A stretch of DNA of 35,936 bases from an uncultured Pseudanabaenaceae cyanobacterium (GCA_937949725.1 CALECT010000193.1:1-35936); one strand, 5' to 3'. Counted from the first letter of the stretch, positions 17,031 through 25,883 are shown. Notes: generated by a model from the sequence alone, not told the origin. Numbers and translations: made by a program.

Positions 17031-18755
17031 TTACTGGTATAGAAAAAGCCTGTTAGCTGCCCTAGTAAAAGCCACGTAACAGAGTTGATTTCGCTCCGTT
17101 ATCTTTCGATTAATCATCAGGTTTCGCAAGTCTACAAAGACATCTTGGAAGGTTGAACCCTGGCTCTTGTGAACAGTGAGGCTATAGGCGTAGTTAAGCT
17201 CATGGAAATATTGCTTTAACTCCCAAAAAGCTTTCCAGCTTTTGCTATCTGCCAGTCCCTTCAAAGCCTTATCAAAGCGTTTTTTCTCATTGCCGTGGAG
17301 GACACGAAGCTCTCGGTACAGCCCAGCTTCGGTGACAATCTCCATCTTCCAAACCTGCCAGCGCTCTAGCATCACGGGGTCATCGGTCTGGTCGATGTAG
17401 GCATCCAAGACCTTGCATTCCTCCGAGGTTTGCAAAATGATTTGGTTGTCATCAATGAGGCAGGGGCTATTGGCCATCAGGCGCTCCCCGACGACAAACT
17501 GGGCTGCATCGGAGCCATAGATGGCGGCGCGGATGCGCTGGTTGAGTTGCTGGACGCGGCGGTTGGTGTAGGCCAGGACGCGCACTTGGTCTGGGTCCTG
17601 GCCATAGGAGTCGCTGGTGAAGGCTCGCAGGAGTAGCTTGTCCCATTGTTGGGACGGCAGGATGAAGGTGCCTTGGGTGTTGTCCTCGCTGCGATCGCTT
17701 TCCCACCGGGGCATCATCTGCCGGTCCAAATTGCGGCGCACATCCTCCGCCAGTAAACCAATGGCGCCGCCGTAGCGCACCACCTCCGTCAGAGCAGTGC
17801 GGTCATAAATCTGCTCGAAACAGGGCGAGGCCGTCTCGCCTACGGGCGGAAGCTGAGCCTCATCTCCAACGAATAACAGTTGAGTTTTGTCATCCAAGCG
17901 GGAGACGGCTTTGACCAGTAGCTCCCACATTTCTTGGTTGATCATCGAACATTCGTCCACCACCACAAGGCGATAGCGGTTGATTAAGCGTTTGCCCTTG
18001 CGATCTGCGGTGAATTTTTGCTGGCCCGTCTCCTTGTCGATCTTGGGTTGGAGGCCCAGGAGGCGGCAGCAGGTGAGGCAGTCGACCTTGAGCTCCCAGT
18101 GGTCCGCCATGGTGGCGAGAACTTTGGTGGCCTTGTTACTCAGGGCGGTGAAGACGATGGGGCGTTTGTCGCCGTTGTTTTGCAGGTGGATGAGCAGGGC
18201 TTGGAGCAGGGTGGTTTTGCCGGTGCCCGCGTAGCCTGTGAGCAGGTGGATTTTGTCGCCGCTTTCGAGGAAGGTTTCGAGGGTTTGTAGGGCTTGCTGC
18301 TGTTCTGGGGTAAGGGTAATGCCGGGGAGGAGCTCGGCGGTGTCGTCTTCGAAGTCTTCCTCTTCCGCGAGATCTGCTGACTCGGCTTCGGGGTCTTCTG
18401 ATTGCTCTGTAAGATTGCTGCTGGGTTCGATTAGGGGGGCGATCTCATCATCCTCATCCCCCCCTGCTGAGCCTTCACTATCTAAATCTGCTTCAAGCTT
18501 GCTGGTTGTAACAGAGAGGGTCGCTCCCTCGCCTAGCAGGTCCAATTTGAGCTGAGGCGGAGGGCTCGGTGCTGCGAGTTCAATGCCTTGGGTTTGTAAA
18601 TGCGCCGCTAAATCGGTAATGACTTCCAGGGGCAGACTGACATTGCTATCTGCCGTTGCTTCCTCTGCGGCGACAGCATCTGAGTCATTGCCATTCGAGG
18701 GGCTGGGTGGAATAGCATTGCTATCCGCTGAAGTGGGTTGCTCTGGGACCGGCAT
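17031..18755 (-). CDS. RecD-like SF1 DNA helicase with acidic N-terminal extension
   Basis: 574 residues. The helicase core starts near residue 145 and has all the expected motifs: Walker A TGYAGTGKTT (about 173-182), Walker B VVVDECSM (264-271), motif III LFVGDEAQLPPVG, a large insertion region, motif V-like YAYSLTVHKSQGST (about 522-535) and motif VI-like LCYVAFTRA (558-566). It is a superfamily 1B, RecD/Dda-type 5'-3' helicase likely acting in DNA repair or replication restart. The first ~140 residues are acidic and low in complexity (EEDFEDDTAELL). The first ATG is at 18755; the frame continues open to about 18875 with coding-like residues (VQVYLPQSNALGAYLTSIGG) but no ATG, GTG or TTG, so the true N-terminus may differ. 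Confidence 0.88.
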   Translation of the reverse strand: MPVPEQPTSADSNAIPPSPSNGNDSDAVAAEEATADSNVSLPLEVITDLAAHLQTQGIELAAPSPPPQLKLDLLGEGATLSVTTSKLEADLDSEGSAGGDEDDEIAPLIEPSSNLTEQSEDPEAESADLAEEEDFEDDTAELLPGITLTPEQQQALQTLETFLESGDKIHLLTGYAGTGKTTLLQALLIHLQNNGDKRPIVFTALSNKATKVLATMADHWELKVDCLTCCRLLGLQPKIDKETGQQKFTADRKGKRLINRYRLVVVDECSMINQEMWELLVKAVSRLDDKTQLLFVGDEAQLPPVGETASPCFEQIYDRTALTEVVRYGGAIGLLAEDVRRNLDRQMMPRWESDRSEDNTQGTFILPSQQWDKLLLRAFTSDSYGQDPDQVRVLAYTNRRVQQLNQRIRAAIYGSDAAQFVVGERLMANSPCLIDDNQIILQTSEECKVLDAYIDQTDDPVMLERWQVWKMEIVTEAGLYRELRVLHGNEKKRFDKALKGLADSKSWKAFWELKQYFHELNYAYSLTVHKSQGSTFQDVFVDLRNLMINRKITERNQLCYVAFTRAANRLFLYQ

Positions 18756-18889
18756 GGGCAGTGGAAACTCGACAATGTCCCCGCCGATAGAGGTGAGGTA
18801 AGCCCCGAGGGCATTGGATTGAGGAAGGTAAACTTGTACCAGTGTAGCGACTTCTTTTGAAGTCTTTGGTCTTTTTCAGGTCTCTGTTT

Positions 18890-20155
18890 ATGTCTGCAAC
18901 GATCGCCCTTATTGCTTCAGATGCCCAAAAGGATGACCTCGTTGCCTTTGTCCGCCGCTATCAGCCTGTTTTTGCTCGCTTTCGTTTGGTGGCGACTGCT
19001 GGAACTTGCGATCGCCTCTTGGGTCTGCCTGACCTAGAAATCCACCGCTATCTACCCCAAGATCAGGGCGGTGATGTGCAGCTGGGAGCCGAAATTGTGG
19101 GGGGAGAGGTCCAGGCGGTTCTCTATTGGCGGAACCCAAATCAGCAGCCCGACCCCACTGCTGAGCTATTGTTGAGGCTCTGCGATTTACACAATGTCCC
19201 CCTGGCGACCAATTTGGGGACGGCGGAGCTAATTCTGGAGGGGTTGGCGAGGATGCGCCAGGCCCATTTGATTTTTAATCCCGTGTCGGGTCAAGGGGAT
19301 GCTGAGGAAGAGCTGACACTGATTCGAGAGTTGTTGGGACCCCATTTCAATCTCAAGATCCATCTGACGACGGTGGAGGAGGGGGCGGAGCAATTGACTC
19401 AGTTGGCGATCGCTGGCCAGGCGGATTTAGTTATTGCCTCGGGTGGCGATGGCACGGTCTCCGCCGTGGCGGGTGGTCTCATGGACAGCAATATTCCCTT
19501 GGGAATCATTCCCCGAGGCACGGCCAATGCCTTTGGTTTAGCCCTGGGCATTACAGGGCCGGTAACGCCGATTCGAGCAGCCTGTCGCGTTATTCTGGGT
19601 GGCCATACCAAGCAGGTCGATGCGGCCCGGTGCAATGGTAAGCCGATGGTTTTGTTGGCGGGGATTGGCTTTGAGGCGGAGACCGTGGAGAAGGCCAGCC
19701 GAGAATTTAAGGACCAGTGGGGGGCGTTGGCTTATTTGATGGCGGGCTGGAACCAGTTGAGTGAGCAGGAGCTGTTTACTGCTCAACTGATCATGAATGG
19801 CGAGGTCTATCCTGTGGATGCTGGGGCCATTACCGTTGCGAATGCGGCTCCTCCCACGTCGATTCTGGCTCAGGGTATGGGTGAGGTTCTGTTTGATGAC
19901 GGATTGTTGGATGTCACCATCGCGACGGCGGAGACCAAGTTCCAGGCGGTGACGGCAATGCTGAGCACCCTGGGGGCGACGCTTATGCGTCAGGGTACAA
20001 CGAATCCCAATATCAGCTATCTGCGTACTGACCGGATTCAAATTGTGGCGGAGCCACCTCAGAAGGTGGTGTTGGATGGGGAGTTGATTGGTATGACGCC
20101 GATTGAGGTGGAATGTTTGCCCAATGCACTGACGGTTTTAGTGCCGGGGAACTAG
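18890..20155 (+). CDS. Methylglyoxal-synthase-like domain fused to a DAGK-type lipid kinase
   Basis: 421 residues from ATG 18890 (frame also opens with TTG at 18857, less likely). Residues 1-125 follow the methylglyoxal synthase fold: IALIASDAQKDDLVAFVRRY, then GGDVQLGAEI, then LLLRLCDLHNVPLATNLGTAELIL. Residues 130-421 are a diacylglycerol-kinase catalytic domain (YegS/BmrU family), with FNPVSGQGDAEEEL, the nucleotide-binding ASGGDGTVSAVAGG (GGDGT at 185-189) and IPRGTANAFG. Compared with E. coli MgsA as I remember it, the PHDPD segment reads PDPT, so the active-site histidine and one aspartate appear absent; the first domain may not make methylglyoxal. The kinase likely phosphorylates a diacylglycerol-type or sphingoid lipid. 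Confidence 0.88.
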   Translation: MSATIALIASDAQKDDLVAFVRRYQPVFARFRLVATAGTCDRLLGLPDLEIHRYLPQDQGGDVQLGAEIVGGEVQAVLYWRNPNQQPDPTAELLLRLCDLHNVPLATNLGTAELILEGLARMRQAHLIFNPVSGQGDAEEELTLIRELLGPHFNLKIHLTTVEEGAEQLTQLAIAGQADLVIASGGDGTVSAVAGGLMDSNIPLGIIPRGTANAFGLALGITGPVTPIRAACRVILGGHTKQVDAARCNGKPMVLLAGIGFEAETVEKASREFKDQWGALAYLMAGWNQLSEQELFTAQLIMNGEVYPVDAGAITVANAAPPTSILAQGMGEVLFDDGLLDVTIATAETKFQAVTAMLSTLGATLMRQGTTNPNISYLRTDRIQIVAEPPQKVVLDGELIGMTPIEVECLPNALTVLVPGN

Positions 20156-20179
20156 GACTAAATGCTATCAGGTGAACGT

Positions 20180-20206
20180 TAGGGGCGATAAGCCGTTCGC
20201 CCACAG
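20180..20206 (+). repeat. Solo core of the GGGGCGAA repeat family
   Basis: TAGGGGCGATAAGCCGTTCG and the next 7 bases match the middle of the element at 20221-20326 (TAGGGGCGAACCGCTGTTCG followed by CCCGCAG), just 40 bases upstream of that element and without its flanks. It shows that the core is a small repeat unit on its own. Confidence 0.5.
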
Positions 20207-20220
20207 AAAATTTAGGTGAT

Positions 20221-20326
20221 ACCAAATCTGCTCCAGTGACGCCCGATTCCTATTAGTTGAGCCGCTGTAGGGGCGAACCGCTGTTCGCCCGCAGAGGGGG
20301 TAGGGGGACAGCAATTAGGATTTGGT
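20221..20326 (+). mobile_element. Miniature inverted-repeat element, copy 2
   Basis: 106 bases bounded by an exact 8-bp terminal inverted repeat, ACCAAATC (20221-20228) and GATTTGGT (20319-20326), with no coding content. Its body aligns with the reverse strand of 16802-16903, and its core palindrome-like GGGGCGAA...TTCGCCC recurs nearby. Likely a non-autonomous transposable element. No transposase for it is in this window. Confidence 0.6.
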
Positions 20327-20642
20327 CTCGGTTCCAGAGTTTGATGCCCAGCAGATAGTCTAGCGTTCAGGAATCAAAACACAAATCGATGAGGCAAAGC
20401 GCAATCCATGAGGGCCAGCCCTCAAACTCCCGCCAATGGGGGACAAAGTCTCCCCCAATGGATTACCCCCTGCTACAACGGTGTCGGAGTTGAATATTCT
20501 CTATGGGGCGGCTTTGGGGATTGGAGTGGTGCATTGAGCTCTGGGGTTAGTTGGTTTGATGGGTTTGCTGCTTCGCAGTCGTGATCATGGTATTGAGGCT
20601 GTTCAGTCTGCTCAAGCTAGCCGTCAGTTAGCAGAACTCACG
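20327..20642. other. Intergenic region after the repeat element
   Basis: No gene supported. It holds TGGGGGA / TCCCCCA (stem of 7 at about 20437-20457, loop CAAAGTC), a hairpin of a kind seen in dispersed intergenic repeats. The stretch at about 20500-20536 can be read as a short peptide frame without a start and may be a remnant. Confidence 0.4.
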
Positions 20643-21533
20643 TTAACTAACGCTTTGGCTTTTGAGCCAGGCGTGGTTTTTGCCTTGGGTTTTGGGGTCT
20701 TTCTTTTCGGTGACTAGGACTTGGTAGCGATTGCCCGCTTTGGATTTATGAAAATAGACCCGCATCATGCTGGCGTTGGGCACATGGAATTCAGACCATT
20801 TGCCATCGGTGGCATGGACCTTCATGACCTTAATGCCATTGTTCTTGTGGTTTTGGCTCAGGCTGCCGTCGCTGAGGGAACGCAGGCTTCCGAGGAGGGC
20901 ATTGAGGCGCTGGGGAGGCTCTTGGAGCATGACTTCCATGGAGTCCCGCAGGAAGGTGATGTTGGGGAGGAGCTTGGCGATCGCCTGGGAAAACCGCTCT
21001 GCACCGATGGTGCCTGTTTGTAGCCTCGCTTGGGCCTCTTCCAGACTGTGGGTTTGGGCGGCCAGCCGACCCTTGGTGTTGGAGAGGTCTTGTTCGAGCT
21101 GCTTAATGTGCTCTGTTAAGTCGTTGCGTTCTTGCTCCAGGGTCCTGAGCCTAGCTTGACGCTGTTGGGCTTCGGCCTGATCTGAATCGAGGATCTGTTC
21201 TGCTTCTTTCCAGACCTTGTCGCGCTCTTGGGTGAGCTGCTGGCAGCGGGATTTCTCAGTGGCGAGTTGCTGTTGCCTTTGGCTTAACTGTTGCTGTTGA
21301 GCCTGGAGTTTTTGCTGCTGCTCGCTCAGTTCATGATGAAGGTCTTGGATGCGGCTTTGCTGCTGCTCTAGCTGTTGACTCAGCTCTAACTTTTCCTTAA
21401 GGAGCTGCTCGGACTGATCAGGTTGGTTTAACCAAGGCTGCTTGAGACGATTCTTCCGCCGCCAGCTTCGCAAGGTGAAGGTGCCGCTGGCGAGAATTGC
21501 GCCGCTGAGAAGGCCAATTAGAAGATCGTTCAT
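20643..21533 (-). CDS. Membrane-anchored coiled-coil protein with a small C-terminal domain
   Basis: 296 residues, no family recognised. It has one N-terminal transmembrane segment (NDLLIGLLSGAILASGTF, about 2-20), a long coiled coil from about 40 to 185 very rich in Gln and Leu (QQQQLSQRQQQLATEK), and a compact C-terminal part of about 60 residues (VHATDGKWSEFHVPNASMMR, GNRYQVLVTEKKDPKTQG). The topology suggests an envelope or cell-division scaffold with the coiled coil on the cytoplasmic side, but this is inference. ATG 21533 is the first start and the upstream frame is not open far. Confidence 0.75.
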   Translation of the reverse strand: MNDLLIGLLSGAILASGTFTLRSWRRKNRLKQPWLNQPDQSEQLLKEKLELSQQLEQQQSRIQDLHHELSEQQQKLQAQQQQLSQRQQQLATEKSRCQQLTQERDKVWKEAEQILDSDQAEAQQRQARLRTLEQERNDLTEHIKQLEQDLSNTKGRLAAQTHSLEEAQARLQTGTIGAERFSQAIAKLLPNITFLRDSMEVMLQEPPQRLNALLGSLRSLSDGSLSQNHKNNGIKVMKVHATDGKWSEFHVPNASMMRVYFHKSKAGNRYQVLVTEKKDPKTQGKNHAWLKSQSVS

Positions 21534-21830
21534 AGATCTGGAATTCCCTAGGGGGGAGTTGATGAGTCCAGGCTGTTGAGCTTTAGTCGCTTGGAAATGG
21601 AGAGAGCTTGCTCAGGTGCTTGCTCCAACGAGAGTGCTCTGGGATAAATCGACTTTGGCCCAGGGCAACTCTTCTTTAGGACGGTGGATTGTTGGATCGG
21701 TTCCAAGCGTTTTATGAGACCTGAACCTTGATCTTAAAACGATCTGAGTTTTGCTGCCGTATTGAGAATGGTGTAAATTCCCTACCCAAATCTGGGAGTA
21801 TTCTCGGCTAATGCTTCTAGCGCTTGATCT

Positions 21831-22784
21831 TCACAACTTTTGCTGCAAGAAGGCGACCTGAGATTTTGGCTGCTCCAGCCGGACTCGTTCTGGGCGAGGC
21901 GGCTGATTGGCAGCAGTCTGCAAGTTCCAAGCCAGGCCGAGCTTTTTCAAACTGCAGATGAACCACCAGCTAGGATCAGGTTGAGCCCAGCGCAGGCCCA
22001 ACTGGGCTGAGTCGGGGAAGGCATGGTGATTGTTGTGCCAGCATTCGCCAACGCTCAGTAGACCCAGCAGACTGCCCAGGGCGGTGACGTTATAGCCTTG
22101 GCAGCCCGCGCCTTCAATATGCCAGGTGCGATCGCCAAAACGATGGGCAAAATACCCCACGAGCCAATGGCCAATCATACAGACGCTGACCCTGGCACAA
22201 ATGCCCCAAAACACCCAGCTCCAGCCACCTAGGGCGTAGAAGAGAATTGCCCAGGGAAGCTGCTGCCAATGGCGGGTCTTTTCGAGGAAATGGTAGAAGC
22301 GATCGCCCCAAATTCGCTCCTCATAAACCACCCGAGGGGAATGCTGGAGCCGAATATCACAGTGCAAAATCCAAAAGGCATCCTTGAGCAGGGGCTGGCG
22401 GCTGGCGAAGTAATCATGGCAAATGGGCTGACGTTGAGCCCAGTCGCGCAACTCATGGGTTTCGATGATGGAAAAAGGACCGGCCATGCCAATCAAGGTG
22501 CCGCAATAGACCAGCAGATATTCCAGCCAGCGAGGACAGTCAAAGCTGTTGTGAATCAGGCGGCGATGCATTCCCGCAGAATGGCCCAGACAGAGGGTGA
22601 GCATGCTGGTGCTGGCAAAGAGCCCCAAAGCCGCCCAGCTAAAATTCAACGCGCCGCCAATGAAGGCTCCCAGAACCATGAGGCTGATCCAGGCCGATTT
22701 CCCAGGCGCGTAGTGGACGCGGCCGAGACAGGGATTGGCATCGGTATTGAGCTGGACTCGGGCCATGCGATGGGTTGATTCCAT
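21831..22784 (-). CDS. Integral membrane acyl-CoA/acyl-lipid desaturase-like protein
   Basis: 317 residues. Two hydrophobic pairs flank histidine boxes of the membrane fatty acid desaturase family: GHSAGMHRRLIHNSF (box 1), a second box degenerate here as ETHELRDWAQRQPICHDYF, and ECWHNNHHAFPDSAQLGL (box 3, HNNHH). This variant, with a -LRDWAQRQ sequence instead of HRxHH, is a recognisable subgroup of acyl-CoA desaturases. It probably inserts a double bond in an acyl chain using a diiron centre and oxygen. Single gene; ATG at 22784 is the first start. Confidence 0.88.
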   Translation of the reverse strand: MESTHRMARVQLNTDANPCLGRVHYAPGKSAWISLMVLGAFIGGALNFSWAALGLFASTSMLTLCLGHSAGMHRRLIHNSFDCPRWLEYLLVYCGTLIGMAGPFSIIETHELRDWAQRQPICHDYFASRQPLLKDAFWILHCDIRLQHSPRVVYEERIWGDRFYHFLEKTRHWQQLPWAILFYALGGWSWVFWGICARVSVCMIGHWLVGYFAHRFGDRTWHIEGAGCQGYNVTALGSLLGLLSVGECWHNNHHAFPDSAQLGLRWAQPDPSWWFICSLKKLGLAWNLQTAANQPPRPERVRLEQPKSQVAFLQQKL

Positions 22785-22869
22785 AGCAGCCTCATAGATA
22801 GGTTGCCTTAACCCTATCGCTCCGATTTTTCCTTAGCCTGAGAATTTAAGCATTGTTGCTATCTGTTCG

Positions 22870-23241
22870 TTACTTCTGCTGGGTTTTCACCCCGGTTTGG
22901 AAGAGATAGCCATCGCATAGATCCTTGGCAACCATGGGAATCATTTGCTCCAGGTTGATGGCGTAGGTGTTGGGCCAGAGGGCTTTGAGTTGGTCCCGAG
23001 CCGCTTCGTTCTTGTAAACCGTTTTATCGGTGGTAATCAGCACCATGGCCACATGGCCCCGGTTTTCGGTGATGGCGAAGAGGAATTCTTCTTTGTCCTC
23101 AATTAAGCTGGCGTAGAGTTCATCCACAGCGCCAGCCAGCTCGTAATCGTAGAGTGCCATGACCATGGGGCCGTCTTCCAGCATGGCAGTGCGGATCAGA
23201 GCAGCGATCGCTTTTTTCTTTTCCTTGGCAGATGATGACAT
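22870..23241 (-). CDS. Conserved cyanobacterial hypothetical protein
   Basis: 123 residues from ATG 23241 (MSSSAKEKKKAIAALIRTAM), chosen because GGGG lies about 6 bases upstream; the frame is open to 23295. The product is soluble with alternating helix and strand, and no named domain was recognised. It is divergent from arfB, whose start is 89 bases away. Confidence 0.65.
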   Translation of the reverse strand: MSSSAKEKKKAIAALIRTAMLEDGPMVMALYDYELAGAVDELYASLIEDKEEFLFAITENRGHVAMVLITTDKTVYKNEAARDQLKALWPNTYAINLEQMIPMVAKDLCDGYLFQTGVKTQQK

Positions 23242-23329
23242 TGTGAGCCCCTGATGGATTTGTCGTGAGGACAGGCCATAGCCCGACCACTGCAAAAGTC
23301 TAAATGAGAGCTCAGGCTAAACTGAAGTC

Positions 23330-23749
23330 ATGCTACGAATTTCTAACACTGTTTCCATTCAAGAGCGCGATATTGAGCTGTCTGCTGTGCGATCGGGCGG
23401 TTCGGGAGGACAAAACGTCAACAAAGTCTCCACCGCGATCCACCTGCGGTTTGATATTGCGGCTTCCTCCCTGCCGGACTATTACAAGCGCAAGCTCTTG
23501 GCCATCAGTGATAAGCGCCTGACGAAGGATGGCGTCATCGTGCTCAAGGCCCAGGAGCACCGCACCCAGGAGGCTAATCGGGAGGAGGCAGTGAATCGTT
23601 TGGTGGAATTGATCCAGAAAGCGATCGCGATCCAAAAGCCTCGCAAAGCCACCAAACCCAGCCAAGCCTCCAAGCGGCGTCGGCTCGACAGCAAGGCCAA
23701 GCGGAGTCAATTGAAAAGCAATCGGAAAAACGTCAGTCTTGACGATTAA
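23330..23749 (+). CDS. arfB: Alternative ribosome-rescue factor ArfB (peptidyl-tRNA hydrolase)
   Basis: 139 residues with the class-I release-factor-like GGQ motif in RSGGSGGQNVNKVSTAIHLR (residues about 17-36), and a basic C-terminal tail (KRRRLDSKAKRSQLKSNRKN) that inserts in the empty mRNA channel. ArfB (YaeJ) hydrolyses peptidyl-tRNA on ribosomes stalled without a stop codon. Length and domain order match the family. ATG at 23330. Confidence 0.93.
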   Translation: MLRISNTVSIQERDIELSAVRSGGSGGQNVNKVSTAIHLRFDIAASSLPDYYKRKLLAISDKRLTKDGVIVLKAQEHRTQEANREEAVNRLVELIQKAIAIQKPRKATKPSQASKRRRLDSKAKRSQLKSNRKNVSLDD

Positions 23750-23898
23750 TAATCGGGCTCGCTTACTCGAACGAAATAGCTCAGTAAGATCCACCAACTT
23801 GCAACGGTTTACCGAAACAGCACTGTTTGGCTCAGTAGTCGGATTTTGGGGAGTCAGGCATTGAGACTCCTGTTTGAGAGTTAATGGAGTATCAGATC

Positions 23899-24285
23899 AT
23901 GACTATTTTGGGTTCTAAGCTGCTTCGCTCAGGGCTATTGCTCACCACTTTTGCCACATTGCTATTGGGGACAGTGGCTCCGGCTAGCTTGGCTCAAAGC
24001 GCCAAGGTGAAAAAGCTTTGGGCAGAAGAAAAAGCCAAGATGGCTGAGCTTGTGGAGCGCACAACCCAGCAAAGCGCAAAATGCCAAAGCAAATATAAGG
24101 GCACGAACAAGCCATTGAGCAATTGCATCGAGAAAACGCTAGATGACTATATTCGCGGAGAGTGCAAGATTGAGAAGGGCCTCAGGCGTAAGTACAGCAA
24201 GGCCGTCCTAGCGGAAGCAGGCTTTGTCTCCCCGGAGAGTGATAAATGTTGGAATCTCCTCAGTAGTGGAATAGAGCTGCCGTGA
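23899..24285 (+). CDS. Small secreted four-cysteine protein (paralogue 1)
   Basis: 128 residues from ATG 23899, which has GGAG about 9 bases upstream; the frame also opens at 23884. A clear signal peptide ends near ASLAQ-SAKV. The mature part is basic and helical with four cysteines: C-x13-C-x12-C-x27-C. The next gene's product has C-x19-C-x12-C-x27-C and shared residues around the third cysteine (E-C-K-E--R-KY--A-), so the two are paralogues. No named family; probably a periplasmic or secreted protein held by two disulfides. Confidence 0.7.
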   Translation: MTILGSKLLRSGLLLTTFATLLLGTVAPASLAQSAKVKKLWAEEKAKMAELVERTTQQSAKCQSKYKGTNKPLSNCIEKTLDDYIRGECKIEKGLRRKYSKAVLAEAGFVSPESDKCWNLLSSGIELP

Positions 24286-24353
24286 GATTGAGGCTGTAAT
24301 GAGCCACAGTTCATACAGCTCAATAGCAAAGCCACTGACTGTTGACGATGCGG

Positions 24354-24391
24354 GCCCTGCTAAGCCTAGTCAGCCCAAGGCTTAGCAGGGC
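24354..24391 (+). terminator. Strong hairpin between the two cysteine-rich paralogues
   Basis: A perfect 13-bp inverted repeat, GCCCTGCTAAGCC / GGCTTAGCAGGGC, with a 12-base loop, lies 68 bases past the first paralogue's stop. No T run follows, so it may act as an RNA-stabilising structure or a factor-assisted terminator rather than a classical one. Confidence 0.6.
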
Positions 24392-24541
24392 TAGATGGAT
24401 TTAGCCTCTTAGAGATTCAAGATAAGTAGAATTAACTAAATTTCCTTGCCTCGGCGAAATGCCTGGCTGGTGACCGGTATCAGAAACAAGAGGATATAAC
24501 CCGTTTCCTCACACCCAGAACCTGCATCTATTTGTTTTGCC

Positions 24542-24916
24542 ATGATTTATTTGCCAAAGGCGATCCACCTTGGATTGTCTACTTCCATCTGCCTGCTGTT
24601 GTTGAGTGCTGTAAGTACCACTACAGCAGTTGCTCAAGGAAAGAGGCTTCAGAAAATGGAGCAAGAATATCGAGAAGGGACCGATAAAATCTACGATGCC
24701 TTCTACAAAGACAGTGATGCTTGTCGTAAAAGCGCAAATAGAGTTAAGCCAGCCTCTGCTCAGCAGCGACGCCTCAACAAGTGCATGGAAAAAGCATATG
24801 TGCAGCGAGACCATCGGGAATGCAAGCTGGAACGGCGTATCGCTCGTAAGTATAGGGTTGCACTGAAAAAAGAAGGTATTGACCCTGATGAGATGATTCA
24901 CTCCTGTAAGGCTTAG
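24542..24916 (+). CDS. Small secreted four-cysteine protein (paralogue 2)
   Basis: 124 residues with a signal peptide (cleavage near AVAQ-GKRL). The mature protein is basic and helical with cysteines C-x19-C-x12-C-x27-C, the last two spacings identical to those of the upstream gene's product, and ends in HSCKA. Gene-gene distance is about 256 bases, with a hairpin between. Function unknown; likely a tandem duplication. Confidence 0.7.
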   Translation: MIYLPKAIHLGLSTSICLLLLSAVSTTTAVAQGKRLQKMEQEYREGTDKIYDAFYKDSDACRKSANRVKPASAQQRRLNKCMEKAYVQRDHRECKLERRIARKYRVALKKEGIDPDEMIHSCKA

Positions 24917-25115
24917 GCCTATTGACTGGCAGAGGTTTAGGATCGCGATCGCCAACTGTTTCTGCGCCCATGCCCATCTTTTTGGCTTGATCTCAGCTCA
25001 GCTTCCTCCAACAAGCTGAGCTTTTGTATCTTGTCGAAAATTAACCGACCGCAGGTTTCGCCCGCCTACCCCGTTAAACTGATGGACAGACAACAACAAT
25101 GAACGAAGAGTGGCT

Positions 25116-25844
25116 ATGGCTTCTGGACATATCCTGTTGGTAGATGATGAACCGGGCATGCGCGAAGCCGTCCAAGCCTACTTAGAAGACACAGGCTTTA
25201 CGGTGGAAGTGGCGAGTAATGCCGAAGAAGGCTGGGAAAAACTCCAGCAATTCACCCCAGATCTGGTCGTCTCGGATGTGATGATGCCTCGGGTGGATGG
25301 CTATCAGTTCTTGGCACAAATGCGCGGCGACGATCGCTTCAAGGCGCTACCCGTCATTTTTCTCACTGCCAAAGGCATGACCACCGATCGCATCCAAGGC
25401 TTTGATGCGGGCTGCGATGCTTACTTGCCCAAACCTTTTGATCCGGATGAGCTAGTCTCCGTAGTCACGAACTTGCTCAAGCGCCGTGCCGCAACTGTCA
25501 GCGCTGCCCGAGGTGGCACGGCTGGGGGCAGTGGTACCAGCGACAATCCTGAAATTGCAGACCTCGCTCGCCAAATTGAAGAGCTACGCCGAGCGGTCCT
25601 GGGCCAGCGTAGCGGCAATGGCATCATCCAAAAGCCCTCTCCAATTCAAATTGACCTGACCCCCAGGGAAAAGAGCGTCTTAGACTTGGTCGCCCAAGGC
25701 TTAATGAACAAGGAAATTGCCAAGCAGTTAGAAACTAGCGTACGCAACGTTGAGAAATACGTCAGCCGCCTGTTCAGCAAGACCGGAACCAATAGCCGCA
25801 CTGAACTAGTACGCTTCGCCCTAGAGCATGGCCTCACCACCTAG
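25116..25844 (+). CDS. rre1: NarL-type response regulator, probable Rre1/Ycf29
   Basis: 242 residues. REC domain at the N-terminus: HILLVDDEPG with acidic pocket Asp10/Asp11, Asp54 as phosphate acceptor in VVSDVMMPRVDG, then VIFLTAK and PKPFDPDE. A linker rich in Gly/Ala (about 130-165) leads to a LuxR-type helix-turn-helix (LTPREKSVLDLVAQGLMNKE, VRNVEKYVSRLFSKTGTNSR). This layout and sequence resemble Rre1 (Ycf29), the NarL-family regulator paired with Hik2/Hik34 in stress and chaperone gene control. The symbol is a family-level judgement. ATG 25116 is preceded by GAAGAG; the frame can begin two codons earlier at GTG. Confidence 0.8.
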   Translation: MASGHILLVDDEPGMREAVQAYLEDTGFTVEVASNAEEGWEKLQQFTPDLVVSDVMMPRVDGYQFLAQMRGDDRFKALPVIFLTAKGMTTDRIQGFDAGCDAYLPKPFDPDELVSVVTNLLKRRAATVSAARGGTAGGSGTSDNPEIADLARQIEELRRAVLGQRSGNGIIQKPSPIQIDLTPREKSVLDLVAQGLMNKEIAKQLETSVRNVEKYVSRLFSKTGTNSRTELVRFALEHGLTT

Positions 25845-25883
25845 ACTGCTTAGATTCCTTATCTAGATCAATGATTCGTAGGG

